In this document: positions 8,458-16,606 of the stretch, piece after piece
Position numbering within the stretch: the first letter of the stretch is position 1
How the letters are laid out: the number at the start of each line of letters is the position of its first letter
From: Phytopseudomonas daroniae
GTDB taxonomy: Bacteria; Pseudomonadota; Gammaproteobacteria; Pseudomonadales; Pseudomonadaceae
Direction of reading: 5' to 3'
NCBI RefSeq assembly: GCF_004327285.1
Contig: NZ_QJUI01000008.1
Coordinates: 62,001 to 126,000, forward strand
DNA: 64,000 bases
Notes under the pieces: model-generated
What the model was told of the DNA's origin: nothing
The model's database searches: none
Seen by the model: the letters and a program-made list of their open reading frames with translations, nothing else
Made by a program: the position numbers and the translations under genes

Positions 8458-10635
8458 ATGACTCAGCGTGTTAGCTGTCAGCGTCTGCAAGTGGCCGCCG
8501 ACCTTCAGCGTTTCATCGATGAGGAAGTCTTGCCGGGCAGCGGCCTGCAGCGCGAGGCGTTCTGGGCCGGCTTCGATGCCCTGGTGCATGAGCTGGCACC
8601 GCAGAACCGCGCTCTGCTGGCCGAGCGTGACCGCCTGCAGGCGCAGCTGGATGACTGGCACCGCGCTCATCCCGGGCCGATCAAGGACATGCCCGGCTAT
8701 CGGGCGTTTCTCGAAGGCATCGGCTACCTGTTGCCGCAGCCGGCCCAGGTACAGGCCAGCACGGCCAACGTCGACAGTGAAATCGGCAGCCAGGCCGGGC
8801 CGCAACTGGTCGTGCCGCTGATGAACGCCCGCTATGCGCTGAACGCCGCCAATGCCCGCTGGGGTTCTCTGTATGACGCCCTGTACGGCACCGACGCGAT
8901 CAGTGAAGCGGACGGTGCGCACAGGGAGGGCGGCTATAACCCGGTACGTGGCGCCAAGGTCATTGCCTTCGCCCGTGCCTTTCTCGACCAGGCCGTGCCG
9001 CTGGCGAGCGGCTCGCACCGCGATGCCGGCGCCTACCAGGTGCAGGACGGCCAGTTGAAGGTGCTGCTGAACAACGGCGAGTACGCAGGGTTGCGCAATG
9101 GCGAACAATTCATCGGCTACCAGGGCGATGCCACTGCACCGAGTGCGGTGTTGCTGAAACACAACGGCCTGCACATCGAAATCCAGATCGATGCCAGCAG
9201 TCCGATCGGCTGTAGCGATGGCGCCGGGGTCAAGGATCTGCTGCTCGAGGCAGCCGTCTCCACCATCATGGATTGCGAGGATTCGATTGCCGCGGTCGAC
9301 GCCAGTGACAAGGTGCTGGTCTACCGCAACTGGCTCGGCCTGATGCGTGGCGATCTGAGCGAGTCGCTGGACAAGGGCGGCAAGCGCATCCTGCGTACCC
9401 TCAACCCGGATCGTCAGTACACCCGTGCCGATGGTGGTTCGCTCAGCCTGCACGGCCGTTCGCTGCTGTTCATCCGCAACGTCGGCCACCTGATGACTAC
9501 ACCGGCGATTCTCGATGGCGACGGCCAGGAGATTCCAGAGGGCATTCTCGACGGCGTGATCACCAGCCTGATCGCCCTGCATGACCTCAAGAGCAAGGGC
9601 AACTCGCGTACGGGTAGCGTCTACATCGTCAAGCCGAAGATGCACGGCCCGCAGGAAGTGGCGTTCGCCGACCTGCTGTTCGCCCGCATCGAAGACCTGC
9701 TCGACCTGCCGAGACATACCCTGAAGATGGGCATCATGGACGAGGAGCGGCGTACCAGCATCAACCTCAAGGCCTGCATCGGTGCCGCCAGTGCGCGGGT
9801 GGCGTTCATCAACACCGGTTTCCTCGACCGCACCGGTGACGAAATGCACAGCGCCATGCAGGCCGGGCCGATGCTGCGCAAGGGCGATATGAAGAGCACC
9901 CTGTGGATTCAGGCCTACGAACGCAACAACGTGCTGGTCGGCCTGGCCTGCGGTCTGCGTGGCAAGGCGCAGATCGGCAAGGGCATGTGGGCCATGCCGG
10001 ATCTGATGGCAGCGATGCTCGAACAGAAGGGGGCCCAGCCCAGAGCCGGTGCCAATACGGCCTGGGTACCGTCGCCGACCGCTGCGGTGCTGCACGCCCT
10101 GCATTACCACCAGGTCGATGTGCCGGCCGTGCAACGTGAACTGGAGCGCAGCGATCCCGACAGCCAGCGTGACAAGTTGCTCGAAGGCCTGCTCAGCGTG
10201 CCGGTCGCGGCCGACCGCAACTGGAGCGCGGCGGATATCCAGCAGGAACTGGACAACAACTGCCAGGGCATCCTCGGTTATGTGGTGCGCTGGGTCGAAC
10301 AGGGCGTCGGCTGTTCCAAGGTACCGGACATCCACGATGTCGGGCTGATGGAGGATCGCGCCACCCTGCGCATCTCCAGCCAGCATATTGCCAACTGGCT
10401 GCAGCACGGCGTGGTCGATGCCGCGCAGGTGCGGGCGACTCTCGAACGCATGGCCAAGGTGGTCGATCAGCAGAATGCAGGCGATCCGCAGTACCGGCCC
10501 ATGGCTCTGGATTATGCGGCCTCGGCAGCGTACCAGGCCGCCAGCGAGCTGATCTTCAAGGGCAGCGAGCAGCCCAACGGCTACACCGAACCGCTACTGC
10601 ATGCCTGGCGCCTGCGCTTCAAGCAGGCACATTGA
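8458..10635 (+). CDS. glcB: malate synthase G
   Basis: A protein of about 725 residues that condenses glyoxylate with acetyl-CoA to malate, removing the product of GlcDEF. The start is the ATG at 8458, preceded by a perfect AGGAGG at 8445-8450; the longer open frame upstream runs through glcG and is not the gene. Signature segments include [41 protein letters not shown] and, near the C terminus, GNTAW-like and [12 protein letters not shown] sequences. Length equals that of typical isoform G enzymes (~723-725). It is the last enzyme before the permease gene. Confidence 0.97.
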   Translation: MTQRVSCQRLQVAADLQRFIDEEVLPGSGLQREAFWAGFDALVHELAPQNRALLAERDRLQAQLDDWHRAHPGPIKDMPGYRAFLEGIGYLLPQPAQVQASTANVDSEIGSQAGPQLVVPLMNARYALNAANARWGSLYDALYGTDAISEADGAHREGGYNPVRGAKVIAFARAFLDQAVPLASGSHRDAGAYQVQDGQLKVLLNNGEYAGLRNGEQFIGYQGDATAPSAVLLKHNGLHIEIQIDASSPIGCSDGAGVKDLLLEAAVSTIMDCEDSIAAVDASDKVLVYRNWLGLMRGDLSESLDKGGKRILRTLNPDRQYTRADGGSLSLHGRSLLFIRNVGHLMTTPAILDGDGQEIPEGILDGVITSLIALHDLKSKGNSRTGSVYIVKPKMHGPQEVAFADLLFARIEDLLDLPRHTLKMGIMDEERRTSINLKACIGAASARVAFINTGFLDRTGDEMHSAMQAGPMLRKGDMKSTLWIQAYERNNVLVGLACGLRGKAQIGKGMWAMPDLMAAMLEQKGAQPRAGANTAWVPSPTAAVLHALHYHQVDVPAVQRELERSDPDSQRDKLLEGLLSVPVAADRNWSAADIQQELDNNCQGILGYVVRWVEQGVGCSKVPDIHDVGLMEDRATLRISSQHIANWLQHGVVDAAQVRATLERMAKVVDQQNAGDPQYRPMALDYAASAAYQAASELIFKGSEQPNGYTEPLLHAWRLRFKQAH

Positions 10636-10656
10636 CGAAGGCAGGAACAGTACAAC

Positions 10657-10716
10657 TGTCGGGATATTCAGGGGTAATCCCGACAAATGCCCCGGTCGCT
10701 CAAGGCGGCCGGGGCT
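10657..10716 (+). terminator. two successive hairpins after glcB
   Basis: First hairpin: 10657-10665 pairs with 10677-10685 (TGTCGGGAT / ATCCCGACA). Second: GCCCCGG (10689-10695) pairs with CCGGGGC (10709-10715) and is followed by TTT. The second looks like a Rho-independent terminator or attenuator between glcB and the permease gene. Confidence 0.55.
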
Positions 10717-10726
10717 TTCGAGCATG

Positions 10727-10759
10727 AGTGCGATGGCGAGCGATCCTCGCCATCGCACT
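10727..10759. repeat. 14-bp perfect inverted repeat upstream of the permease gene
   Basis: AGTGCGATGGCGAG (10727-10740) is the exact reverse complement of 10746-10759, with a 5-nt loop. No U tract follows. It is the third stem-loop in about 100 bp and may stabilise or shield the 5' end of the permease message. Confidence 0.7.
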
Positions 10760-10834
10760 TGCATAAGGGCCCGACCAGCAATACCGGGTGCTTCAGCAGC
10801 GTGGCTCCGGGTAACCCCGGGGAACCGTGGTTCA

Positions 10835-10850
10835 CAACAACAAGAAGGAA
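10835..10850 (+). promoter_or_regulatory. AAC-rich leader overlapping the permease Shine-Dalgarno, candidate Hfq/Crc site
   Basis: CAACAACAAGAAGGAA contains a run of AAnAAn units that merges with the AAGGA ribosome-binding site 8 nt before the ATG at 10858. This is the classic position for Hfq-Crc catabolite repression in pseudomonads. Inferred from pattern. Confidence 0.6.
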
Positions 10851-10857
10851 CCCACCC

Positions 10858-12555
10858 ATGAGTCAAACACTGTTATCGATTCTGGCTTTCGTACCCCTGG
10901 TACTGGCTGGCGTGTTGCTGATCGGCCTGCGCTGGCCGGCCAAGTACGCCATGCCGGTGGTTTTTCTGCTCACCGCGGCCATCGGCCTGACGGTCTGGGA
11001 CATGACCCTCAACCGGGTCATCGCCTCCAGCCTGCAAGGGCTGATTCTCACCGTATCGATCCTGTGGATCATCTTCGGCGCCATCCTGCTGCTCAACACG
11101 CTCAAGTATTCCGGGGGCATGAGTTCGATTCGGCGCGGATTCGCCAGCATCAGCCCGGATCGACGGGTGCAGGCGCTGATCGTGGCCTGGCTGTTCGGCT
11201 GTTTCATCGAGGGTGCTTCCGGGTTCGGCACACCCGCCGCCGTGGTTGCCCCGTTGCTGGTGGTGCTGGGGTTTCCGGCCCTGGCGGCGGTGGTGCTGGG
11301 TCTGATCGTGCAGTCCACCCCGGTATCCTTCGGCGCGGTGGGTACGCCGATTCTGGTCGGTGTGGCATCCGGCCTGGATCAGGCAGGCCTCAGCCAGCAG
11401 TTGCTGGCAGCAGGCAGTAACTGGGACACGTTCTTTCACCTGATCTACTCGCGAGTGGCCATCACCCATGGCCTGATCGGCCTGCTGATGCCCTTGATCA
11501 TGGTGATGATCATGACGCGTTTCTTCGGCAAGAATCAGTCCTGGCGCGAAGGCCTGGCGGTGGCGCCGTTCGCCATCTTCACGGCGATCTGTTTCTCGGT
11601 TCCCTACATCGCGGCCGGAGTATTCCTCGGTCCTGAGTTCCCCTCGATGATTGGTGCCCTGGTGGGCCTGGCGATCGTGGTGCCGGCGGCCAAGGCAGGC
11701 TTTCTGATGCCACGCGAGACCTGGGATTTCGCCGAAGCCAAGGATTGGCCGGCAGAGTGGATGGGCACGATCGAGCTGAAGATCGAAGAAGTGGCCGGCA
11801 AGGCGCCGATTCCTGTTGCCCTGGCCTGGGCACCCTACCTGCTGCTGGCGGTTTTCCTGGTCATCTCGCGGGTGTTCCCGGAGGTCAAGGCGGGCATGAT
11901 GTCGCTAAGCTTCGGCTGGACCGACATTCTGGATGAAAGCGGCGTGTCCGGCTCCCTGGAACCCCTCTATTTGCCCGGCGGCATTCTCTGCGTCGTGGTG
12001 TTGCTGACCTTCTTCCTGCATCGCATGCGTGTGCGTGAACTGACCACCGCCATCGGTGAGTCGAGCAAGACGCTACTGGGAGCGGGTTTCGTGCTGATCT
12101 TCACCGTACCCATGGTGCGCATCCTGATCAACTCCGGGGTCAATGGCTCCGACCTGCACTCGATGCCGGTGGCCATGGCGGAGCTGGTGGCCAATAGCGT
12201 GGGCTCGGTATACCCATTCTTCGCCCCGGCCGTGGGTGCGCTGGGTGCTTTCATCGCCGGCTCCAACACCGTGGCCAACCTGATGCTCTCGCAGTTCCAG
12301 TACGACGCCGCTGGTCTGCTCGGCGTTTCCGGCACCATGATGGTGGCCGGCCAGTCGGTAGGCGCGGCAGCGGGCAACATGATCGCCATCCACAACGTGG
12401 TGGCGGCTTCGGCCACGGTCGGCCTGCTCGGGCGTGAAGGCATCACCCTGCGCAAGACCATGTTGCCGACGCTCTACTACCTCATCGCAGCAGGCAGCCT
12501 GACGATGCTGGCCATGTATGTCATGGGGCTCAGCGACCCGCTGATGGTCAGCTAG
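10858..12555 (+). CDS. glcA: L-lactate/glycolate permease (LctP family)
   Basis: A 565-residue polytopic membrane protein of the lactate permease family, which imports lactate and glycolate with protons. Visible features are a hydrophobic N terminus ([19 protein letters not shown]), the conserved [17 protein letters not shown] and [12 protein letters not shown] segments, and the C-terminal [13 protein letters not shown]. The ATG at 10858 follows an AAGGA site; the longer upstream frame covers only leader DNA. Its place at the end of the glc cluster makes glycolate the likely substrate, so glcA is preferred over lldP/lctP. Confidence 0.92.
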   Translation: MSQTLLSILAFVPLVLAGVLLIGLRWPAKYAMPVVFLLTAAIGLTVWDMTLNRVIASSLQGLILTVSILWIIFGAILLLNTLKYSGGMSSIRRGFASISPDRRVQALIVAWLFGCFIEGASGFGTPAAVVAPLLVVLGFPALAAVVLGLIVQSTPVSFGAVGTPILVGVASGLDQAGLSQQLLAAGSNWDTFFHLIYSRVAITHGLIGLLMPLIMVMIMTRFFGKNQSWREGLAVAPFAIFTAICFSVPYIAAGVFLGPEFPSMIGALVGLAIVVPAAKAGFLMPRETWDFAEAKDWPAEWMGTIELKIEEVAGKAPIPVALAWAPYLLLAVFLVISRVFPEVKAGMMSLSFGWTDILDESGVSGSLEPLYLPGGILCVVVLLTFFLHRMRVRELTTAIGESSKTLLGAGFVLIFTVPMVRILINSGVNGSDLHSMPVAMAELVANSVGSVYPFFAPAVGALGAFIAGSNTVANLMLSQFQYDAAGLLGVSGTMMVAGQSVGAAAGNMIAIHNVVAASATVGLLGREGITLRKTMLPTLYYLIAAGSLTMLAMYVMGLSDPLMVS

Positions 12556-12588
12556 CTCGGCCGAGCAGGCCAGTAGATCCTGGTTATT

Positions 12589-12621
12589 CGCTGGCAATCA
12601 GGCTTTGCCTGGTCGCCAGCG
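12589..12621 (+). terminator. hairpin after glcA
   Basis: CGCTGGC (12589-12595) pairs with GCCAGCG (12615-12621), and an inner CAGGC/GCCTG stem encloses TTT. No U tract follows. It probably ends or pauses the glc transcript. Confidence 0.45.
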
Positions 12622-12688
12622 GCTTGGCTCGCTTCGGTTATTACGGTAGCGTTCCGCGCAATGACCGTGAGACACGCCGGAGAGCGTT

Positions 12689-12856
12689 ATGAAAAAGTGG
12701 CAATGTGTGGTCTGCGGATTTATCTACGACGAGCGTGAAGGTTGGCCCGACGACGGCATCGCGCCCGGCACCCGCTGGGAAGACGTGCCCGAAGACTGGC
12801 TGTGCCCTGACTGTGGCGTCGGCAAGATTGACTTCGAGATGATCGAAATCAACTGA
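12689..12856 (+). CDS. rubA: rubredoxin
   Basis: A 55-residue iron protein that is easily missed because of its size. It begins [14 protein letters not shown] and has the second pair C-P-D-C-G, giving the two Cys-x2-Cys knuckles that bind a single iron atom. The ATG at 12689 is preceded by a GGAG sequence. It lies 35 bp before a rubredoxin reductase gene, so the two form an electron-transfer pair, NAD(P)H to reductase to rubredoxin. In pseudomonads this pair serves alkane hydroxylases or oxidative-stress enzymes; no alkane hydroxylase is in the window. Confidence 0.95.
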   Translation: MKKWQCVVCGFIYDEREGWPDDGIAPGTRWEDVPEDWLCPDCGVGKIDFEMIEIN

Positions 12857-12891
12857 GTTCACCCGAGAACCCAATCCAACAGGAACGAGCA

Positions 12892-14040
12892 ATGAGCGAC
12901 CCCGTGGTGATCATCGGCACCGGCCTGGCCGGCTACAACCTGGCGCGCGAGTTTCGCAAGTTGGACAATGAAACGCCGCTGTTGCTGATCACTGCCGACG
13001 ACGGTCGCTCGTACTCCAAGCCGATGCTGTCCACCGGTTTCGCCAAGAGCAAGGATGCCGATGGTCTGTGCATGGCCGAGCCAGGCGCGATGGCCGAGCA
13101 GTTGGGCGCCCAGGTGTGGACGCATACGCGAGTCACCGGTATCGACCCCGGTCACAAGCGCCTGTGGATCGGCGAAGAGGCCGTGCCGTATCGCGACCTG
13201 GTGCTGGCCTGGGGCGCCGAGGTGATGCGCGTGCCCATCGAGGGCGACGCCCGCGACGAGCTGTTCACGGTCAACGATCTTGAAGGTTACGCGCGTTTTC
13301 GCCAGGCGGCGCTGGGTAAGCGTCGGGTGCTGATTCTGGGCGCCGGGCTGATCGGCTGCGAATTCGCCAACGACCTGTCGCTCGGCGGCTATGAGGTCGA
13401 TCTGGTGGCGCCTTGCGAGCAACTGATGCCCGCCTTGCTGCCGGTAGAGGCTGCCGCCGCCGTGCAAGGCGGTCTGCAAGCTCTGGGGGTGCGCCTGCAC
13501 CTGGGGCCGGTGCTGAGCCGCCTGGAGTACGCGAGGGGTGGGCTCGAGGCGCATCTGTCCGATGGCCAGGTGATCGCCTGTGATCTGGTGATCTCGGCCG
13601 TTGGCCTGCGCCCGCGCATCGACCTGGCTGCCGCTGCCGGCCTGGCCGTAAACCGCGGCGTGATGGTCGACCGCGAACTGCGTTCTTCGCACGCCAATAT
13701 CTACGCCCTGGGCGACTGTGCCGAAGTCGACGGCCTCAACCTGCTCTACGTAATGCCGCTGATGGCCTGCGCGCGTGCGTTGGCGAAGACGCTCAGTGGC
13801 ACGCCGGGCGAAGTGGCCTATGGGCCCATGCCGGTTACCGTGAAGACGCCCGCGTGCCCGCTGATCGTGTCGCCGCCGCCGCGTGGAACCCAAGGAAGCT
13901 GGACGGTCGAAGGAAGTGGCGCGGATATCAGGGCGCTGTGTCACGACGTATCCGGCGCCTTGCTGGGCTACGCGCTGACAGGTGCGGCGGTGCAGGAAAA
14001 GCTGGCGCTCAATCGTCAATTACCTGCCTTGCTGCCCTGA
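12892..14040 (+). CDS. rubB: rubredoxin-NAD(+) reductase
   Basis: A 382-residue FAD-dependent pyridine nucleotide-disulfide family oxidoreductase. The N-terminal FAD-binding motif is [15 protein letters not shown] (residues ~5-20). The NAD(P)-binding motif is [15 protein letters not shown] (~145-160). A second FAD motif, [12 protein letters not shown], lies near residue 270. No redox-active CxxC is seen, as expected for rubredoxin reductases. It follows rubA in an evident two-gene operon. Confidence 0.93.
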   Translation: MSDPVVIIGTGLAGYNLAREFRKLDNETPLLLITADDGRSYSKPMLSTGFAKSKDADGLCMAEPGAMAEQLGAQVWTHTRVTGIDPGHKRLWIGEEAVPYRDLVLAWGAEVMRVPIEGDARDELFTVNDLEGYARFRQAALGKRRVLILGAGLIGCEFANDLSLGGYEVDLVAPCEQLMPALLPVEAAAAVQGGLQALGVRLHLGPVLSRLEYARGGLEAHLSDGQVIACDLVISAVGLRPRIDLAAAAGLAVNRGVMVDRELRSSHANIYALGDCAEVDGLNLLYVMPLMACARALAKTLSGTPGEVAYGPMPVTVKTPACPLIVSPPPRGTQGSWTVEGSGADIRALCHDVSGALLGYALTGAAVQEKLALNRQLPALLP

Positions 14041-14176
14041 TCGTTCTGTCGCCTGCTCGACAAAATGCCGGATTTAGCCAGGAACAGGACTGGCGAAGCC
14101 CTTTAGAGCGTGCCATTCTCCCCAGGCCTGCCCGCAGCGTAGAGCTGTCGCGGCGCCTTGGCGCTGCAGGGCACGG

Positions 14177-14193
14177 AACACAACAACAACAAC
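14177..14193 (+). promoter_or_regulatory. AAC repeat in the HU leader
   Basis: AACACAACAACAACAAC lies just upstream of the GAGG Shine-Dalgarno (14201-14204) of the HU gene. It resembles Hfq/Crc-type AAnAAn tracts but could also be a translation enhancer for a very abundant protein. Function inferred. Confidence 0.4.
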
Positions 14194-14209
14194 CGTAAAA
14201 GAGGCATTT

Positions 14210-14482
14210 ATGCGCAAACCGGAACTCGCCGCCGCTATCGCGGAAAAAGCTGATCTGACCAAGGATCAGGCCAATCGTGTACTCAACGCCGTTCTCGAAG
14301 AAATTACCGGTGCACTGAACCGCAAGGACAGTGTGACGCTGGTCGGTTTCGGCACCTTCGTCCAGCGCCATCGTGGTGCTCGTACCGGGAAGAATCCGCA
14401 GACCGGGCAGCCCGTCAAGATCAAGGCCAGCAACACCGTCGCCTTCAAACCAGGCAAGGCTCTAAAGGACTCGGTCAACTGA
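14210..14482 (+). CDS. hupA: HU-family nucleoid DNA-binding protein
   Basis: A 90-residue histone-like protein with the family layout: N-terminal helices (MRKPELAAAIAEKADL), then the GFGTFVQRHRGARTGKNPQTG arm region at about residues 45-67, then FKPGKALKDSVN. It bends DNA and organises the nucleoid. It is monocistronic, with a 169-bp leader/promoter region containing an AAC repeat before a good Shine-Dalgarno. The symbol follows the usual name of the pseudomonad copy next to rubredoxin reductase; paralogues elsewhere mean the letter is less certain than the family. Confidence 0.95.
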   Translation: MRKPELAAAIAEKADLTKDQANRVLNAVLEEITGALNRKDSVTLVGFGTFVQRHRGARTGKNPQTGQPVKIKASNTVAFKPGKALKDSVN

Positions 14483-14661
14483 GCCCCGGGGTCTGTTGAT
14501 GTCTCTGCGCAACCTGTAAGTCATCAGCGCGGCAGTTTTGATATGTCAGCAGACCCTCATCCCCCAGAGTCGGCGCTAGCCGTCATCCATAAGGCCGGCT
14601 GCCAGGCTTCCGGCAAGTCGCTACAATGCGCGGCCTTCGTATCTAGCCAACAGGCCATGTC

Positions 14662-15051
14662 ATGAAATTCCGTTTTCTTCTGTGGATGCTGGGCCGTCTC
14701 ATGGCCAGGGCAAGTCGTGACAATCCGGCGTTTCGCCAGCAATTGGAGGGGCGCGACCTGGTGTTCCAGCTGCATACGCTGGATGGCAAGATCGCCCGCC
14801 ACTTCATCGTCAGCGAGCAACGCGTCAGCAGCAAGCGCGGTACGGTCAGCGAGCCGGCCTTCGCCATCGGTTTCAAGGATGCGGCCCATGGTTTCGCCAC
14901 CCTGACGGCGAAAAACAAGCAACTGGCTTTCATGCAGGGTATCCAGAACAAGGACATCCAGATTCAGGGCAATCCTGCTCTGGTGATCTGGTTCCAGGGC
15001 CTGACCAAATACCTGCGTCCCAAGCGCCCGGCCGACAAGAAAGCGGCCTGA
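14662..15051 (+). CDS. SCP2 sterol-binding domain protein
   Basis: A 129-residue basic protein with an SCP2-like lipid-binding fold over about residues 15-115 (LVFQLHTLDGKIARHFIV, GTVSEPAFAIGFKDA, IQGNPALVIWFQGL). The N terminus, MKFRFLLWMLGRLMARAS, is amphipathic and could associate with membrane. SCP2 proteins bind hydrophobic ligands; the bacterial relative UbiJ scaffolds ubiquinone synthesis, but this protein is not UbiJ by context. A TACAAT about 40 bp upstream may be its -10 element. It is convergent with the next gene. Confidence 0.8.
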   Translation: MKFRFLLWMLGRLMARASRDNPAFRQQLEGRDLVFQLHTLDGKIARHFIVSEQRVSSKRGTVSEPAFAIGFKDAAHGFATLTAKNKQLAFMQGIQNKDIQIQGNPALVIWFQGLTKYLRPKRPADKKAA

Positions 15052-15067
15052 TTCAGCGGGGAGCGTT

Positions 15068-15096
15068 CGCGGCCACAGGCAAGGCGAGTGGCCGCG
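15068..15096. terminator. bidirectional hairpin between convergent genes
   Basis: CGCGGCCAC (15068-15076) pairs perfectly with GTGGCCGCG (15088-15096). It lies between the SCP2 gene and the convergent HDOD gene, so it probably terminates from both sides. Confidence 0.5.
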
Positions 15097-15105
15097 GCTG
15101 CAGCG

Positions 15106-16512
15106 TCAGTTCGGCGAGCCGAACTGCTGCGAAGCGAGATCGCGCAGGGCGATCTCTGCGGCCAGTACCTTGCTCAGCGCTTCCTCGGCCTTGTCCCGGC
15201 TGATGCCCAGATTGTCGAGCAGGCTTTGCGGAATCTCGCGCTCGGGCCCGGTACCAATATCGTGGTTGCGCAGCAGGCTGACCGCCAGATAGACCAGGTT
15301 CGGGTAGGTGGAGTGGTTGCCGCTGTAGCTCGGGTCGTGCTGGAAGCGCAGGGCAACCGCCAGTTCCTCGGGCATGTCCCAGTAGCGCATCAGCCAGGAG
15401 CCGATCTGTTCGCGGCTGATACCCAGCAGATGCTGCTCGATGTAGCTGTGCGGCAGGTGCTGGTTGACCTCCAGGTGCCGGCAGATCAGCGAGAAGTGCG
15501 GCGGAAACACGTGGGCCAGCACCAGGTTGCCGAAGTTGTGCAGCAGGCCGGCCAGGTAGGTCAGCCCTGCTTCCGGGCGTTGCGCACGCGGCATGGCGCG
15601 GGTCAGCCCTTCGATCACGGCGGCAGTGTAGATCGCTTGTTGCCAGTAGGGCGTGGTCTGCTGGGGTTGATCCTTGGGCAGGCTGAGCGTCTTGCCCAGC
15701 GCCAGGCCCAGCGCCAGGTTGATCACCAGATCGAAGCCCAGCACGCGCACGATGGCGTCTTCCACTGAACGGATCTTGCCGGGTGCGGCGTAGTAGGGCG
15801 ATGCCGCCCAGCTCACCACCTGGGCTGCCAGGGCCGGGTCGGTCTCGACCACGCCGGTGATGTCATCGACGGTGGCGTTGGGGTCGACCCGCAGCTTGAT
15901 GATCTTCTGTGCGGTTTCCGCCAGGGGCGGAATCTCGATGGTCTCTTCCAGGCGCTGCTGGATACGCCGCGCCGTGAAGGCCTGAACCGCGTGATTGATC
16001 TCGTTGCGATCGTCATCAGGGCGGTTGAGGTTGGGCCGAACCTTGCTCACGGGTTCGCCGAAGCGGGCGGCACTGGCCTTGCCCAGCAGACCCTTGAAGG
16101 CATCGGTGTACAGTTCCAGCAGCACGCCGGGCTCGCCCGACTGGATATACAGGCTCGGCGCCTCGAGCAGGCGTTCGTCGTACAGGCAAGGCGAGCTGGT
16201 CAACGCGGGGATGCCAGGCAGCACGCGCAGGTCATGCTTGCCGAGCATGCGATCAAGGCGCTCGGGCTTGACTGCCGTCAGCTTGCGGCCGGTCAGTTCG
16301 GCCAGGCGATTGAGGTCGAGCAACTGGTTCTGCGGAAATAGCACCAGCAGGGCGCCTACGGCATCCTCGAGCAGAACGGTCTGCACGCGCTGTGCCGTCG
16401 GCAGCCCAGGCTGCTCGTTGCGTACCTGGTAGCTCAGACCGAGATTTTCCAGCAACTGACGAATCACCAGAGGCGGTTGGGGGGAGGTGTCGGCGATGGC
16501 TACTTCAGTCAT
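15106..16512 (-). CDS. YbaK-like/HDOD domain fusion protein
   Basis: A 468-residue protein in two parts. Residues ~10-150 resemble the YbaK/aminoacyl-tRNA deacylase fold (LENLGLSYQVRNE, ALLVLFPQNQLLDLNRL, ELTGRKLTAV). Residues ~190-400 are an HDOD domain (EIPPLAETAQKIIKLRVDPNATVDDITGVVETDPALAAQVVSWA, then AGLLHNFGNLVLAHVFPPHF). HDOD domains lack full HD phosphodiesterase residues and act in signalling. Whether the YbaK part is active is unknown. It lies downstream of recG and oxyR on the same strand, with a hairpin separating it from recG. Confidence 0.85.
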   Translation of the reverse strand: MTEVAIADTSPQPPLVIRQLLENLGLSYQVRNEQPGLPTAQRVQTVLLEDAVGALLVLFPQNQLLDLNRLAELTGRKLTAVKPERLDRMLGKHDLRVLPGIPALTSSPCLYDERLLEAPSLYIQSGEPGVLLELYTDAFKGLLGKASAARFGEPVSKVRPNLNRPDDDRNEINHAVQAFTARRIQQRLEETIEIPPLAETAQKIIKLRVDPNATVDDITGVVETDPALAAQVVSWAASPYYAAPGKIRSVEDAIVRVLGFDLVINLALGLALGKTLSLPKDQPQQTTPYWQQAIYTAAVIEGLTRAMPRAQRPEAGLTYLAGLLHNFGNLVLAHVFPPHFSLICRHLEVNQHLPHSYIEQHLLGISREQIGSWLMRYWDMPEELAVALRFQHDPSYSGNHSTYPNLVYLAVSLLRNHDIGTGPEREIPQSLLDNLGISRDKAEEALSKVLAAEIALRDLASQQFGSPN

Positions 16513-16530
16513 GACGTGTTCCGTCGTAAA

Positions 16531-16545
16531 GGGGGCTCAGCCCCC
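16531..16545 (-). terminator. hairpin after recG
   Basis: GGGGGC (16531-16536) and GCCCCC (16540-16545) form a tight stem, followed on the minus strand by TTTA. It separates recG from the HDOD gene. Confidence 0.45.
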
Positions 16546-16606
16546 AAAGTATAACCAGCAAGCTGACGATGCGGCCTCGTGAGCCGACCACCGTCCTGTG
16601 TAACGC

